Notes under the pieces: generated by a model
The model's input: only the letters and a program-made list of their open reading frames with translations
Told to the model about the DNA's origin: nothing
The model's database searches: none
Program-made: the position numbers and the translations under genes
Shown here: in pieces, positions 1 to 5,270 of the stretch
Layout: each line of letters starts with the position of its first letter
Position numbering within the stretch: the first letter of the stretch is position 1
Assembly: GCA_021166815.1 (NCBI GenBank)
Contig: JAJPEO010000143.1
Location: 1-5,531 of the forward strand
Direction of reading: 5' to 3'
Length of the DNA stretch: 5,531 nucleotides
Source: Nocardioides sp.
GTDB taxonomy: Bacteria; Actinomycetota; Actinomycetes; Propionibacteriales; Nocardioidaceae

Positions 1-42
1 GAAGGTCTCCTCGACCTCGGTGCTCTCGATGTTCTCAGTCAT
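1..42 (-). CDS. rpsI: 30S ribosomal protein S9, N-terminal fragment (cut by window edge)
   Basis: The reverse strand reads ATG at 42 and stays open to the left edge, giving 14 residues, MTENIESTEVEETF. Actinobacterial S9 proteins carry this kind of acidic, Glu/Thr-rich N-terminal extension before the conserved core, and S9 is the normal partner of L13, which lies immediately upstream. A GAGGA Shine-Dalgarno (49-53) sits 6 nt before the ATG, an ideal spacing that fixes the start. The gap to the rplM stop is only 17 nt, so the two genes are co-transcribed. S9 belongs to the small subunit head, where its C-terminal tail reaches the P-site tRNA; that part lies outside the window. Identity rests on context plus a short N-terminus, so it is strong but not proven by domain content. 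Confidence 0.88.
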   Translation of the reverse strand, partial: MTENIESTEVEETF

Positions 43-48
43 GGTGAG

Positions 49-53
49 TCCTC
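49..53 (-). promoter_or_regulatory. Shine-Dalgarno of rpsI
   Basis: On the reverse strand GAGGA lies 6 nt before the rpsI ATG, inside the 17-nt rplM-rpsI gap. It is a much better match to the 16S 3' end than the site in front of rplM. S9 can therefore be initiated independently on the shared transcript. Confidence 0.75.
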
Positions 54-59
54 AGTCGC

Positions 60-503
60 TTACTGGGAGATCTGCGTGATCTCGAACGGGGTGGCCTGCT
101 GGGCCGCGTGCGGGTGGTCGGGGCCGGCGTAGACCTTGAGCTTCTTCAGCATCTGGCGACCGAGCTTGTTCTTGGGGAGCATGCCCCACACGGCCTTCTC
201 GATGGCCTTGCGGGCGTCCTTCTCCAGCAGCTCGCCGAAGGGCGTCGCGGAGAGGCCACCCGGGTAGCCGGAGTGGCGGTAGGCCATCTTGGTCGTCGAC
301 TTGGTGCCCGACAGCGCCACCTTGGAGGCGTTGACGATGATCACGAAGTCGCCGGTGTCCACGTGGGGGGCGAACTGCGGCTTGTGCTTGCCGCGGAGGA
401 GGTTGGCGGTCTGGACGGCGAGGCGGCCCAGGACCACGTCGGTGGCGTCGATGACGAGCCACTCACGCTGGATGTCAGCGGGCTTGGGGCTGTACGTGCG
501 CAC
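60..503 (-). CDS. rplM: 50S ribosomal protein L13
   Basis: This encodes L13 (uL13), an early-assembling large-subunit protein that binds 23S rRNA. The 147-residue product matches the usual bacterial length. Visible family blocks are [15 protein letters not shown] (15-29), RGKHKPQF (37-44), KVALSGTK (61-68), YRHSGYPGG (75-83) and the L13 signature region [18 protein letters not shown] (105-122), then YAGPDHPH (125-132). The start is GTG at 503: the protein begins [10 protein letters not shown], the conserved actinobacterial N-terminus. The longer open frame upstream to 719 is leader sequence with no L13 similarity. The ribosome-binding site is weak, a GGGA (511-514) 7 nt before the GTG. The gene ends with TAA 17 nt before rpsI. 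Autogenous control by L13 is known for the E. coli rplM-rpsI operon; here it is only an inference from the long leader and weak site. Confidence 0.97.
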   Translation of the reverse strand: MRTYSPKPADIQREWLVIDATDVVLGRLAVQTANLLRGKHKPQFAPHVDTGDFVIIVNASKVALSGTKSTTKMAYRHSGYPGGLSATPFGELLEKDARKAIEKAVWGMLPKNKLGRQMLKKLKVYAGPDHPHAAQQATPFEITQISQ

Positions 504-693
504 GGCTGTGTCCCGTTCTTGTTCGTTGGTCCCGATGGAAGGTGTCCCACCGGGTGTGCTCCCAGCAGGGAGCGGTGCGGCTTCTGACGAACACGGCCCG
601 GATCGCTCCCTCCCCACGTGCGTGACGTGGCGGGGGGATGACGTCCGGATCTGCACCCGCGCACGGAGTGTGCGGACGCGGCAGGAGTCGCGA
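504..693 (-). promoter_or_regulatory. Long structured 5' leader of rplM-rpsI
   Basis: From the predicted start near 693 to the rplM GTG there are about 190 nt without a credible gene. In transcript order the leader holds a small hairpin (661-673, 4-bp stem). Next is a perfect 6-bp stem with a 5-nt loop (614-630; CCACGT / ACGTGG), extendable past a bulged base. A compound hairpin follows (548-577): inner stem CTCCC/GGGAG (559-563 with 568-572) around the 4-nt loop plus outer pairing CACCG/CGGTG (548-552 with 573-577). The motif GGGACAC occurs at 542-548 and again at 508-514, the second overlapping the weak ribosome-binding site. No stem is followed by a U-run, so a classical terminator-attenuator is not seen. 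A ribosomal-protein-binding leader is plausible by analogy with other L13 operons but unproven. Confidence 0.5.
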
Positions 694-699
694 CCAGCA

Positions 700-729
700 A
701 GCGTACGGCTCCCCCGCACAGGGGGTCAA
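700..729 (-). promoter_or_regulatory. Probable sigma-A/HrdB-type promoter of rplM-rpsI
   Basis: On the reverse strand a -35 box TTGACC (724-729) and a -10 box TACGCT (700-705) are 18 bp apart. Both are close to the actinobacterial housekeeping consensus (TTGAC-, TAN3T). Transcription would begin around 692-694. The 18-bp spacer contains the inverted repeat CCCCC-N5-GGGGG (711-725 on the plus strand), which overlaps the last two bases of the -35 box. Confidence 0.7.
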
Positions 730-762
730 AATGCCGCGGCGGGGCCACCACCCGGACACCGG

Positions 763-793
763 TTGGCAGCCTCGCACACCTCGCAGATAGGTT
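763..793 (+). promoter_or_regulatory. Candidate promoter of gltA
   Basis: A -35-like TTGGCA (763-768) and a -10-like TAGGTT (788-793) are separated by 19 bp, slightly long. Initiation would be near 800, leaving a leader of about 57 nt. The -35 box lies 33 bp from the divergent rplM -35 box, so the two promoters stand back to back. An inverted repeat (790-828) begins inside the -10 box. The call is moderate because of the spacer length. Confidence 0.45.
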
Positions 794-847
794 GGGCGGG
801 AAACAGAAGACATGACGCCGCCCACACCAGGCCTCACCCGACAGGAC

Positions 848-852
848 AGGAG
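848..852 (+). promoter_or_regulatory. Shine-Dalgarno fixing the gltA GTG start
   Basis: AGGAG lies 5 nt before the GTG at 858. An out-of-frame ATG at 812 has only a poor AGAAG in front of it and yields an arginine/proline-rich shadow product, so this site decides in favour of 858. Confidence 0.8.
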
Positions 853-857
853 CCGAC

Positions 858-2171
858 GTGACCGACGTACCGGCCAACTCCGACAACTCCTCGCTCACCG
901 TCCGGGACAACCGGACCGGACGCGAGTACGACATCGCGATCAACGACAACACGATCGCGGCCAAGGACCTCGCCCAGATCCGCCTCGACGACGAACAGCC
1001 CGGGCTGGCCAGCTACGACCCCGGCTTCGTCAACACGGCCTCCTGCCGCTCCGCGGTCACCTACATCGACGGCGACAAGGGCATCCTCGAGTACCGCGGC
1101 TACCCCATCGAGCAGCTGGCGGAGAAGTCCACCTTCCTTGAGGTCGCGTACCTCCTCATCTACGGCGAGCTGCCCTCCAAGGAGCAGTACGACCAGTGGG
1201 TGCACGAGATCACCTACCACACGTTCGTGCACGAGAACGTCCGCACCTTCATGGAGGGCTTCCGCTACGACGCCCACCCCATGGGCATGCTGATGGCCTC
1301 GGTCGGCGCGCTGTCGACGTTCTACCCCGACGCCCGCGACATCGGTGACGCGCACAACCGCCACATCCAGATCATCCGCATGATCGCGAAGATGCCGACG
1401 CTGGGCGCCTGGTCGTTCCGCCACGCGCAGGGCAAGCCGTTCATCTACCCCGACAACGACCTCAGCTACACCGCGAACTTCCTCTCCATGCTGTTCCGGA
1501 TGAGCGAGCGACGCTTCGGCGCCGACGAGCGCTTGGTCAAGGCCCTCGACACGCTGTTCATCCTGCACGCCGACCACGAGCAGAACGCCTCCACCAACGC
1601 CGTGCGCTCGGTGGGCTCCACGCAGGTCGACCCGTACTCCGCGGTCGCCGCGGGCGTCGGCGCGCTGTTCGGCCCGCTGCACGGCGGCGCCAACGAGGCG
1701 GTGCTGCGGATGCTGCGCCGCATCGGCACCAAGGAGAACATCCCCGACTTCATCAAGGGCGTGAAGGACGGCGAGGAGCGCCTGATGGGCTTCGGCCACC
1801 GGGTCTACAAGAACTACGACCCGCGCGCCAAGATCATCAAGAAGTCGGCCGAGGACGTCTTCGAGGTCACCGGCACCAACCCGCTGCTCGACATCGCGCT
1901 GGAGCTGGAGAAGATCGCGCTGGAGGACGAGTACTTCGTCAACCGCCGGCTCTACCCCAACGTCGACTTCTACTCCGGCCTGATCTACGAGGCCTTCCAG
2001 TTCCCGCCGGAGATGTTCACCGTCCTCTTCGCCATCGGCCGCACGCCCGGCTGGCTGGCGCAGTGGGTCGAGCTGGTCCAGGACCCCGAGCAGCGCATCG
2101 CGCGGCCCAAGCAGATCTACACCGGCCCGCGGACGCTCGACTTCACGCCGTCCAGCGAGCGCTGGGCCTGA
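858..2171 (+). CDS. gltA: Citrate synthase (hexameric type II class)
   Basis: This enzyme condenses acetyl-CoA and oxaloacetate to citrate, the entry step of the TCA cycle, in the cytoplasm. The 437-residue product matches the GltA-type length and keeps the N-terminal beta-rich region (about 10-60) that shorter methylcitrate synthases lack. Conserved blocks in order are GILEYRGYPIEQLA (75-88), WSFRHAQGKPF (185-195), ILHADHEQNAST (235-246), GPLHGGANEA (272-281), GFGHRVYKNYDPRA (311-324) and YPNVDFYSG (366-374). By alignment with E. coli GltA the catalytic residues are His275, His314 and Asp370; all are present, as is the oxaloacetate-binding Arg in DPRA (Arg323). The start is GTG, supported by AGGAG 5 nt upstream and a family-typical N-terminus (MTDVPANSDN). 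The gene has its own divergent promoter and a strong terminator, so it is probably monocistronic. Nothing is truncated or missing. Confidence 0.97.
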   Translation: MTDVPANSDNSSLTVRDNRTGREYDIAINDNTIAAKDLAQIRLDDEQPGLASYDPGFVNTASCRSAVTYIDGDKGILEYRGYPIEQLAEKSTFLEVAYLLIYGELPSKEQYDQWVHEITYHTFVHENVRTFMEGFRYDAHPMGMLMASVGALSTFYPDARDIGDAHNRHIQIIRMIAKMPTLGAWSFRHAQGKPFIYPDNDLSYTANFLSMLFRMSERRFGADERLVKALDTLFILHADHEQNASTNAVRSVGSTQVDPYSAVAAGVGALFGPLHGGANEAVLRMLRRIGTKENIPDFIKGVKDGEERLMGFGHRVYKNYDPRAKIIKKSAEDVFEVTGTNPLLDIALELEKIALEDEYFVNRRLYPNVDFYSGLIYEAFQFPPEMFTVLFAIGRTPGWLAQWVELVQDPEQRIARPKQIYTGPRTLDFTPSSERWA

Positions 2172-2183
2172 GCCCGAGCCCTC

Positions 2184-2227
2184 GAGGCCGCGACCGACAT
2201 CTCGTCGGTCGCGGCCTCTTCTCGTTG
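2184..2227 (+). terminator. Rho-independent-type terminator of gltA
   Basis: Twelve bases after the gltA stop a perfect 15-bp GC-rich stem (2184-2198 with 2204-2218) closes a 5-nt loop ATCTC. It is followed by TTCTCGTT, a broken T-rich tail typical of actinobacterial terminators. It separates gltA from the protease gene. Confidence 0.88.
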
Positions 2228-2260
2228 CCGTCCACCGACGGCATCTGGGGCAAGTCCCAG
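2226..2260 (+). other. Two further tandem hairpins downstream of the gltA terminator
   Basis: A perfect 7-bp stem TGCCGTC/GACGGCA with loop CACC (2226-2232 with 2237-2243) is followed after one base by CTGGG/CCCAG with a 6-nt loop (2245-2249 with 2256-2260). Together with the terminator this makes three consecutive stems in 77 bp. They may be back-up termination, mRNA 3'-end protection, or a structured leader for the protease gene. No clear promoter is visible between them and the protease start. Confidence 0.45.
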
Positions 2261-2304
2261 TGGCCTCTCAGCCGGCACACAGGGTCGCGACGCACTCTCG
2301 AGGC

Positions 2305-3513
2305 ATGAGCACGACGCCCCCGCCCTCCGGCCCCACTGCCTGGCCCACCCCCGGTCCCCCGCTCCAGGCCCCGCCTCCCGCGCCGCGTCCAGCCCGCGGC
2401 CGGGCGGGACTGGTGTCGGTGGTGCTGACGGCCCTGCTGGTGGGCGGGGGCGCCGGGTTCGGCGGCGCCGCGCTGTGGGACCGGGTCGGTCCGGGCGACG
2501 ACGACGCCCCCGCCCCCGCGAGCCCGGCCACGACGTCGGTGGTCGACCAGGGCGACACCCCCGCGGCCGAGGGGTCGGTGGAGTCGGTCGCCGCGGCCGT
2601 GCTGCCGAGCGTGGTCCGCATCGACGTGCGCGGCAGCGACGGCAGCGGGTCGGGGTCGGGCATCGTGCTCGACACCGAGGGGACGATCCTCACCAACCAC
2701 CACGTCGTGGCGATGGCGGCGGGGGGCGGGGACGTACGCGTCTCCTTCGACGACGGGACCACCGCGCCCGCCGAGGTGCTGGGCACCGACCCGCTCACCG
2801 ACACCGCGGTCATCCGGGCCAGCGGGGTCGACGGGCTGCGCCCCGCCACGATCGGGCGCTCCGCCCACCTCGACGTGGGCCAGGAGGTCGTGGCCATCGG
2901 CTCGCCGTACGGCCTCGACTCGACCGTGACCAGCGGCATCGTCAGTGCGCTCAACCGCCCGGTCAGCGTCGGCGCCGACGAGCGCGGCAACTCCACGACC
3001 TACCCGGCGATCCAGACCGACGCCGCGATCAACCCGGGCAACTCCGGCGGCCCGCTGGTCGACATGACCGGGTCGGTGATCGGGATCAACTCCTCGATCC
3101 GTACGGCCTCCTCGGGCTCGCCGTTCGGCGGCGGCGGGGGCGCCGGCTCGATCGGGCTGGGCTTCGCGATCCCCATCGACGAGGTGATGCCGATCGTCGA
3201 GCAGATGATCGCCGGCGAGACGCCGACCCACGCCCGCCTGGGCATCCGCATCTCCGACGTCGACGGCGAGACGTCCGGCGCTCAAGTGCAGGAGGTGACC
3301 CCGGGCTCGACCGCGGACGAGGCCGGTCTGCACCCCGGCGACGTGATCACCCGCGTCGAGGAGCGCCACGTCTCCGGCGCCGACTCTCTCGTCGCCACCA
3401 TCCGCTCGTTCCGTCCCGGCGACGAGGTCGAGGTGCACTGGCTGCGCGGCGGCAAGGAGCAGAGCGCCACCGTCACCCTCGACTCCGACGTCCCCACAGG
3501 GGACGCCGGGTAG
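2305..3513 (+). CDS. Membrane-anchored HtrA/DegP-like serine protease with C-terminal PDZ domain (S1C)
   Basis: This is likely an envelope protease/chaperone that degrades or senses misfolded exported proteins. The 402-residue product has a proline-rich cytoplasmic N-terminus (5-29), a basic RPARGR stop (28-33) and one membrane segment (about 35-57). A disordered acidic/Pro/Ala linker (63-90) leads to an extracytoplasmic trypsin-like domain (about 92-305) and one PDZ domain (about 309-392, binding loop RLGI at 311-314). The triad is His133 in TNHHVV, Asp166 in DPLTDTAV and Ser247 in NPGNSGGPL. A glycine-rich insert (275-280) precedes the last protease strands. The start is ATG 2305, which gives the usual short N-terminus. 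It has only GAGG 1 nt away, which is too close, while GTG 2260 would add 15 residues and has GGGG 9 nt upstream but lies in a hairpin. The product resembles actinobacterial PepD/HtrA-type proteases; I cannot say which paralogue. Confidence 0.92.
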   Translation: MSTTPPPSGPTAWPTPGPPLQAPPPAPRPARGRAGLVSVVLTALLVGGGAGFGGAALWDRVGPGDDDAPAPASPATTSVVDQGDTPAAEGSVESVAAAVLPSVVRIDVRGSDGSGSGSGIVLDTEGTILTNHHVVAMAAGGGDVRVSFDDGTTAPAEVLGTDPLTDTAVIRASGVDGLRPATIGRSAHLDVGQEVVAIGSPYGLDSTVTSGIVSALNRPVSVGADERGNSTTYPAIQTDAAINPGNSGGPLVDMTGSVIGINSSIRTASSGSPFGGGGGAGSIGLGFAIPIDEVMPIVEQMIAGETPTHARLGIRISDVDGETSGAQVQEVTPGSTADEAGLHPGDVITRVEERHVSGADSLVATIRSFRPGDEVEVHWLRGGKEQSATVTLDSDVPTGDAG

Positions 3514-3520
3514 TGAAGGG

Positions 3521-5200
3521 CTACCGCGTGCGGGAGACGCGGCCCTCGTCCCAGACCGGCTCGTCGGACTCGTAGACCGAGCCGTCGGCGCCGTAGACGA
3601 GGAAGCGGTCGAACCCGCGCGCGAACCAGCGGTCGTGGGTGACGGCGAGCACCGTGCCCTCGAAGGCCTCAAGGCCGGCCTCGAGCGCCTCGGCGGACTG
3701 CACGTCGAGGTTGTCGGTCGGCTCGTCGAGCAGCAGCAGGGTCGCGCCGGACAGCTCCAGCAGCAGGATCTGCAGGCGTGCCTGCTGGCCGCCGCTGAGG
3801 GACTCGTACCGCTGCTCCCCCGCGTGGGCGAGCTCGTAGCGGTCCAGCACCCGGGCCGCCTGCTCGCGGCCCATGCCGTCACGGTGCTCGTCACCGCGGT
3901 GCAGGATCTCCAGCAGGGTGCGTCCCTGCAGCTCGGGGTGCTCGTGGGTCTGCACGAACCAGCCCGGCCGGACCCGGGCACCGAGGCGCGCCAGCCCGGT
4001 GTGGGCGACCGGCGTCGGCGGCACGCCCACCGGCTGGTGCTCCACGTCGGGGTCGGTGCCCCCGGCGGCGAGCAGGCGCAGGAAGTGGGACTTGCCCGAT
4101 CCGTTCGACCCCAGCACCGCGACGCGGTCGCCGTACCAGACCTCGAGGTCGAACGGCCTCATCAGCCCGGTCAGCTCGAGGTTCTCGCACACGACCGCCC
4201 GCTTGCCCGTACGACCGCCCTTGAGCCGCATCTTCACCTGCTGCTCGCGGGGCTGCTCGGTCGGCGGCCCGGCCTCCTCGAACTTGCGCAGCCGCGTCTG
4301 GGCGGCCTGGTAGCGGCTGGCCATGTCGGAGTTGTAGGCGGCCTTCTGCTTGTACATGAGCATCTGCGCCCGCAGCTTGGCGTGCTCCTCGTCCCAGCGC
4401 TTGCGCAGCTCCTCGAAGCGCGCGAAACGGTCTTCACGGGCCTGGTGGTAGGAGGCGAACCCGCCGGGGTGGGTCCACACGCGGTTGCCGGCGCTGCCGA
4501 GCTCGACGGTCACGATGCGGGTCGCGGTGTTGGCCAGCAGCTCGCGGTCGTGGCTGATGAACAGGATCGTCTTGGGCGACTCCCGGATGCGCTCCTCGAG
4601 CCAGATCTTGCCGGGGACGTCGAGGTAGTTGTCCGGCTCGTCGAGCAGCAGCACCTCGTCGGGGCCGCGCAGGAGGTACTCCAGCACCAGTCGCTTCTGC
4701 TCGCCGCCGCTCAGCGTGCTCAGCAGGCGGTTGCGGGCGCGGTCGAAGGGCAGCCCCATGGCCGCGGTCGTGCACACGTCCCAGGTGACCTCGAGGTCGT
4801 AGCCGCCGGCGTCGGCGTACTCCCCCAGCGCCTCGGCGTAGCGCATCTGGGTGGCCTCGTCCTCGGAGTCCATGAGGGCCAGCTCGCACTCGTCGACCGC
4901 CGCGGCCGCCTGTGCCACTCGCGGCGGGGCCACCGACAGCAGCAGGTCGTGGACGGTCTCGTCCCCGCCGCCGTGGCCGACGAACTGCCGCATCACCCCG
5001 AGCCCGCCGGAGCGGGTCACGACACCGGCGTGGGGCGCGAGGTCACCGGTGACCAGCCGCAGCAGGGTCGTCTTGCCGGCTCCGTTGGCGCCGACGAGCG
5101 CGACCTTCGCGCCGTCGCCGACCCGGAACGACACCTCGTCGAGCAGCACCCGCCCGTCCGGCAGCTCGTAGCGCACCCCGGCGACGTCCACATGTCCCAC
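3521..5200 (-). CDS. ABC-F family ATPase (two tandem nucleotide-binding domains, soluble)
   Basis: ABC-F proteins lack membrane domains and act at the ribosome, as translation factors or in antibiotic resistance by target protection. The 559-residue product has two cassettes. NBD1 shows Walker A GANGAGKT (37-44), LSGGEQ (163-168), Walker B VLLLDEP with catalytic Glu188, and switch His217. NBD2 shows GSNGSGKS (364-371), LSGGQQ (468-473), LLLLDEP with Glu493, and His522. The inter-domain linker (about 250-335) is charged and helical, as expected for the P-site tether. No membrane segment is present. NBD1 reads LDEPDNYLD instead of the common LDEPTNHLD; NBD2 reads LDEPTDNLD. The start is GTG 5200 (MGHVDVAGVRYELPDGRVLL), with GAGGA 8 nt upstream. 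The protein matches a widespread actinobacterial ABC-F group I recognise but cannot name; EttA-like throttle versus resistance function is undecided. The gene converges on the protease with a 7-bp gap. Confidence 0.93.
   Translation of the reverse strand: MGHVDVAGVRYELPDGRVLLDEVSFRVGDGAKVALVGANGAGKTTLLRLVTGDLAPHAGVVTRSGGLGVMRQFVGHGGGDETVHDLLLSVAPPRVAQAAAAVDECELALMDSEDEATQMRYAEALGEYADAGGYDLEVTWDVCTTAAMGLPFDRARNRLLSTLSGGEQKRLVLEYLLRGPDEVLLLDEPDNYLDVPGKIWLEERIRESPKTILFISHDRELLANTATRIVTVELGSAGNRVWTHPGGFASYHQAREDRFARFEELRKRWDEEHAKLRAQMLMYKQKAAYNSDMASRYQAAQTRLRKFEEAGPPTEQPREQQVKMRLKGGRTGKRAVVCENLELTGLMRPFDLEVWYGDRVAVLGSNGSGKSHFLRLLAAGGTDPDVEHQPVGVPPTPVAHTGLARLGARVRPGWFVQTHEHPELQGRTLLEILHRGDEHRDGMGREQAARVLDRYELAHAGEQRYESLSGGQQARLQILLLELSGATLLLLDEPTDNLDVQSAEALEAGLEAFEGTVLAVTHDRWFARGFDRFLVYGADGSVYESDEPVWDEGRVSRTR
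3524..3542. other. Hairpin at the convergent gene ends, weak terminator candidate
   Basis: Just past the protease stop a perfect 6-bp stem CCGCGT/ACGCGG (3524-3529 with 3537-3542) closes a 7-nt loop, inside the last codons of the ABC-F gene. A smaller GGTAG/CTACC pairing spans both stop codons. Neither has a T-run on either strand, so factor-dependent termination or overlapping 3' ends are equally likely. Confidence 0.25.
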
Positions 5201-5213
5201 GAGGACGATCCTC
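5201..5213 (-). promoter_or_regulatory. Shine-Dalgarno of the ABC-F gene, able to self-pair
   Basis: In transcript sense GAGGA (5213 to 5209) is the Shine-Dalgarno, 8 nt before the GTG. The bases directly before the GTG read UCCUC (5205 to 5201), its perfect complement, with a 3-nt loop UCG. This could occlude the site. An alternative CUCU-UG-AGAG stem (5211-5220) would compete for part of the same bases. Confidence 0.5.
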
Positions 5214-5253
5214 TCAAGAGCCGCGCGGGAGCCGCACCCGGTTTACCGGCGGA

Positions 5254-5270
5254 GGGCGCCTCAGGCGCCC
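5254..5270 (-). other. Perfect 7-bp hairpin whose loop is the upstream gene's stop codon
   Basis: GGGCGCC-TGA-GGCGCCC on the reverse strand: the 3-nt loop is exactly the TGA (5261-5263) ending the gene at the right edge. No T-run follows, so it is not a standard terminator. A second short palindrome, CCGG-TTTA-CCGG (5238-5249), lies between it and the ABC-F start. Confidence 0.5.

Noticed and set aside
614..630. Strong hairpin in the rplM leader as a terminator or attenuator
   Set aside because: It is followed by a G-rich stretch on the transcript rather than U residues, so intrinsic termination is unlikely; kept only as leader structure.
504..719. N-terminal extension of L13 to position 719
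   Set aside because: It has no L13 similarity and would run past the predicted -10 box and start site; the GTG at 503 gives the exact family length and N-terminus.
812..1141. Frame starting at ATG 812, overlapping the gltA start
   Set aside because: Poor ribosome-binding site, Arg/Pro-rich composition, and an intact in-frame citrate synthase is read through the same DNA in another frame.
834..1799. A long antisense frame across citrate synthase
   Set aside because: Val/Gly/Arg-rich shadow of gltA, with no ribosome-binding site or recognisable domain.
2632..2661. Short GGC/TCG-rich repeat stretch in the protease gene
   Set aside because: It encodes the Ser-Gly run (residues 110-119) leading into the oxyanion side of the trypsin-like fold; ordinary codon repetition, not a mobile or regulatory repeat.
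2475..3575. 366-codon plus-strand frame overlapping the protease
   Set aside because: Arg/Gly-rich +1 shadow of the protease gene, whose catalytic triad and PDZ domain lie in the other frame.
2143..3981. A 612-codon open frame antisense to the protease and the end of the ABC-F gene
   Set aside because: Its product is low-complexity Arg/Gly/Ala/Asp sequence without domains, and it is explained by high GC in the third codon positions of the real genes.
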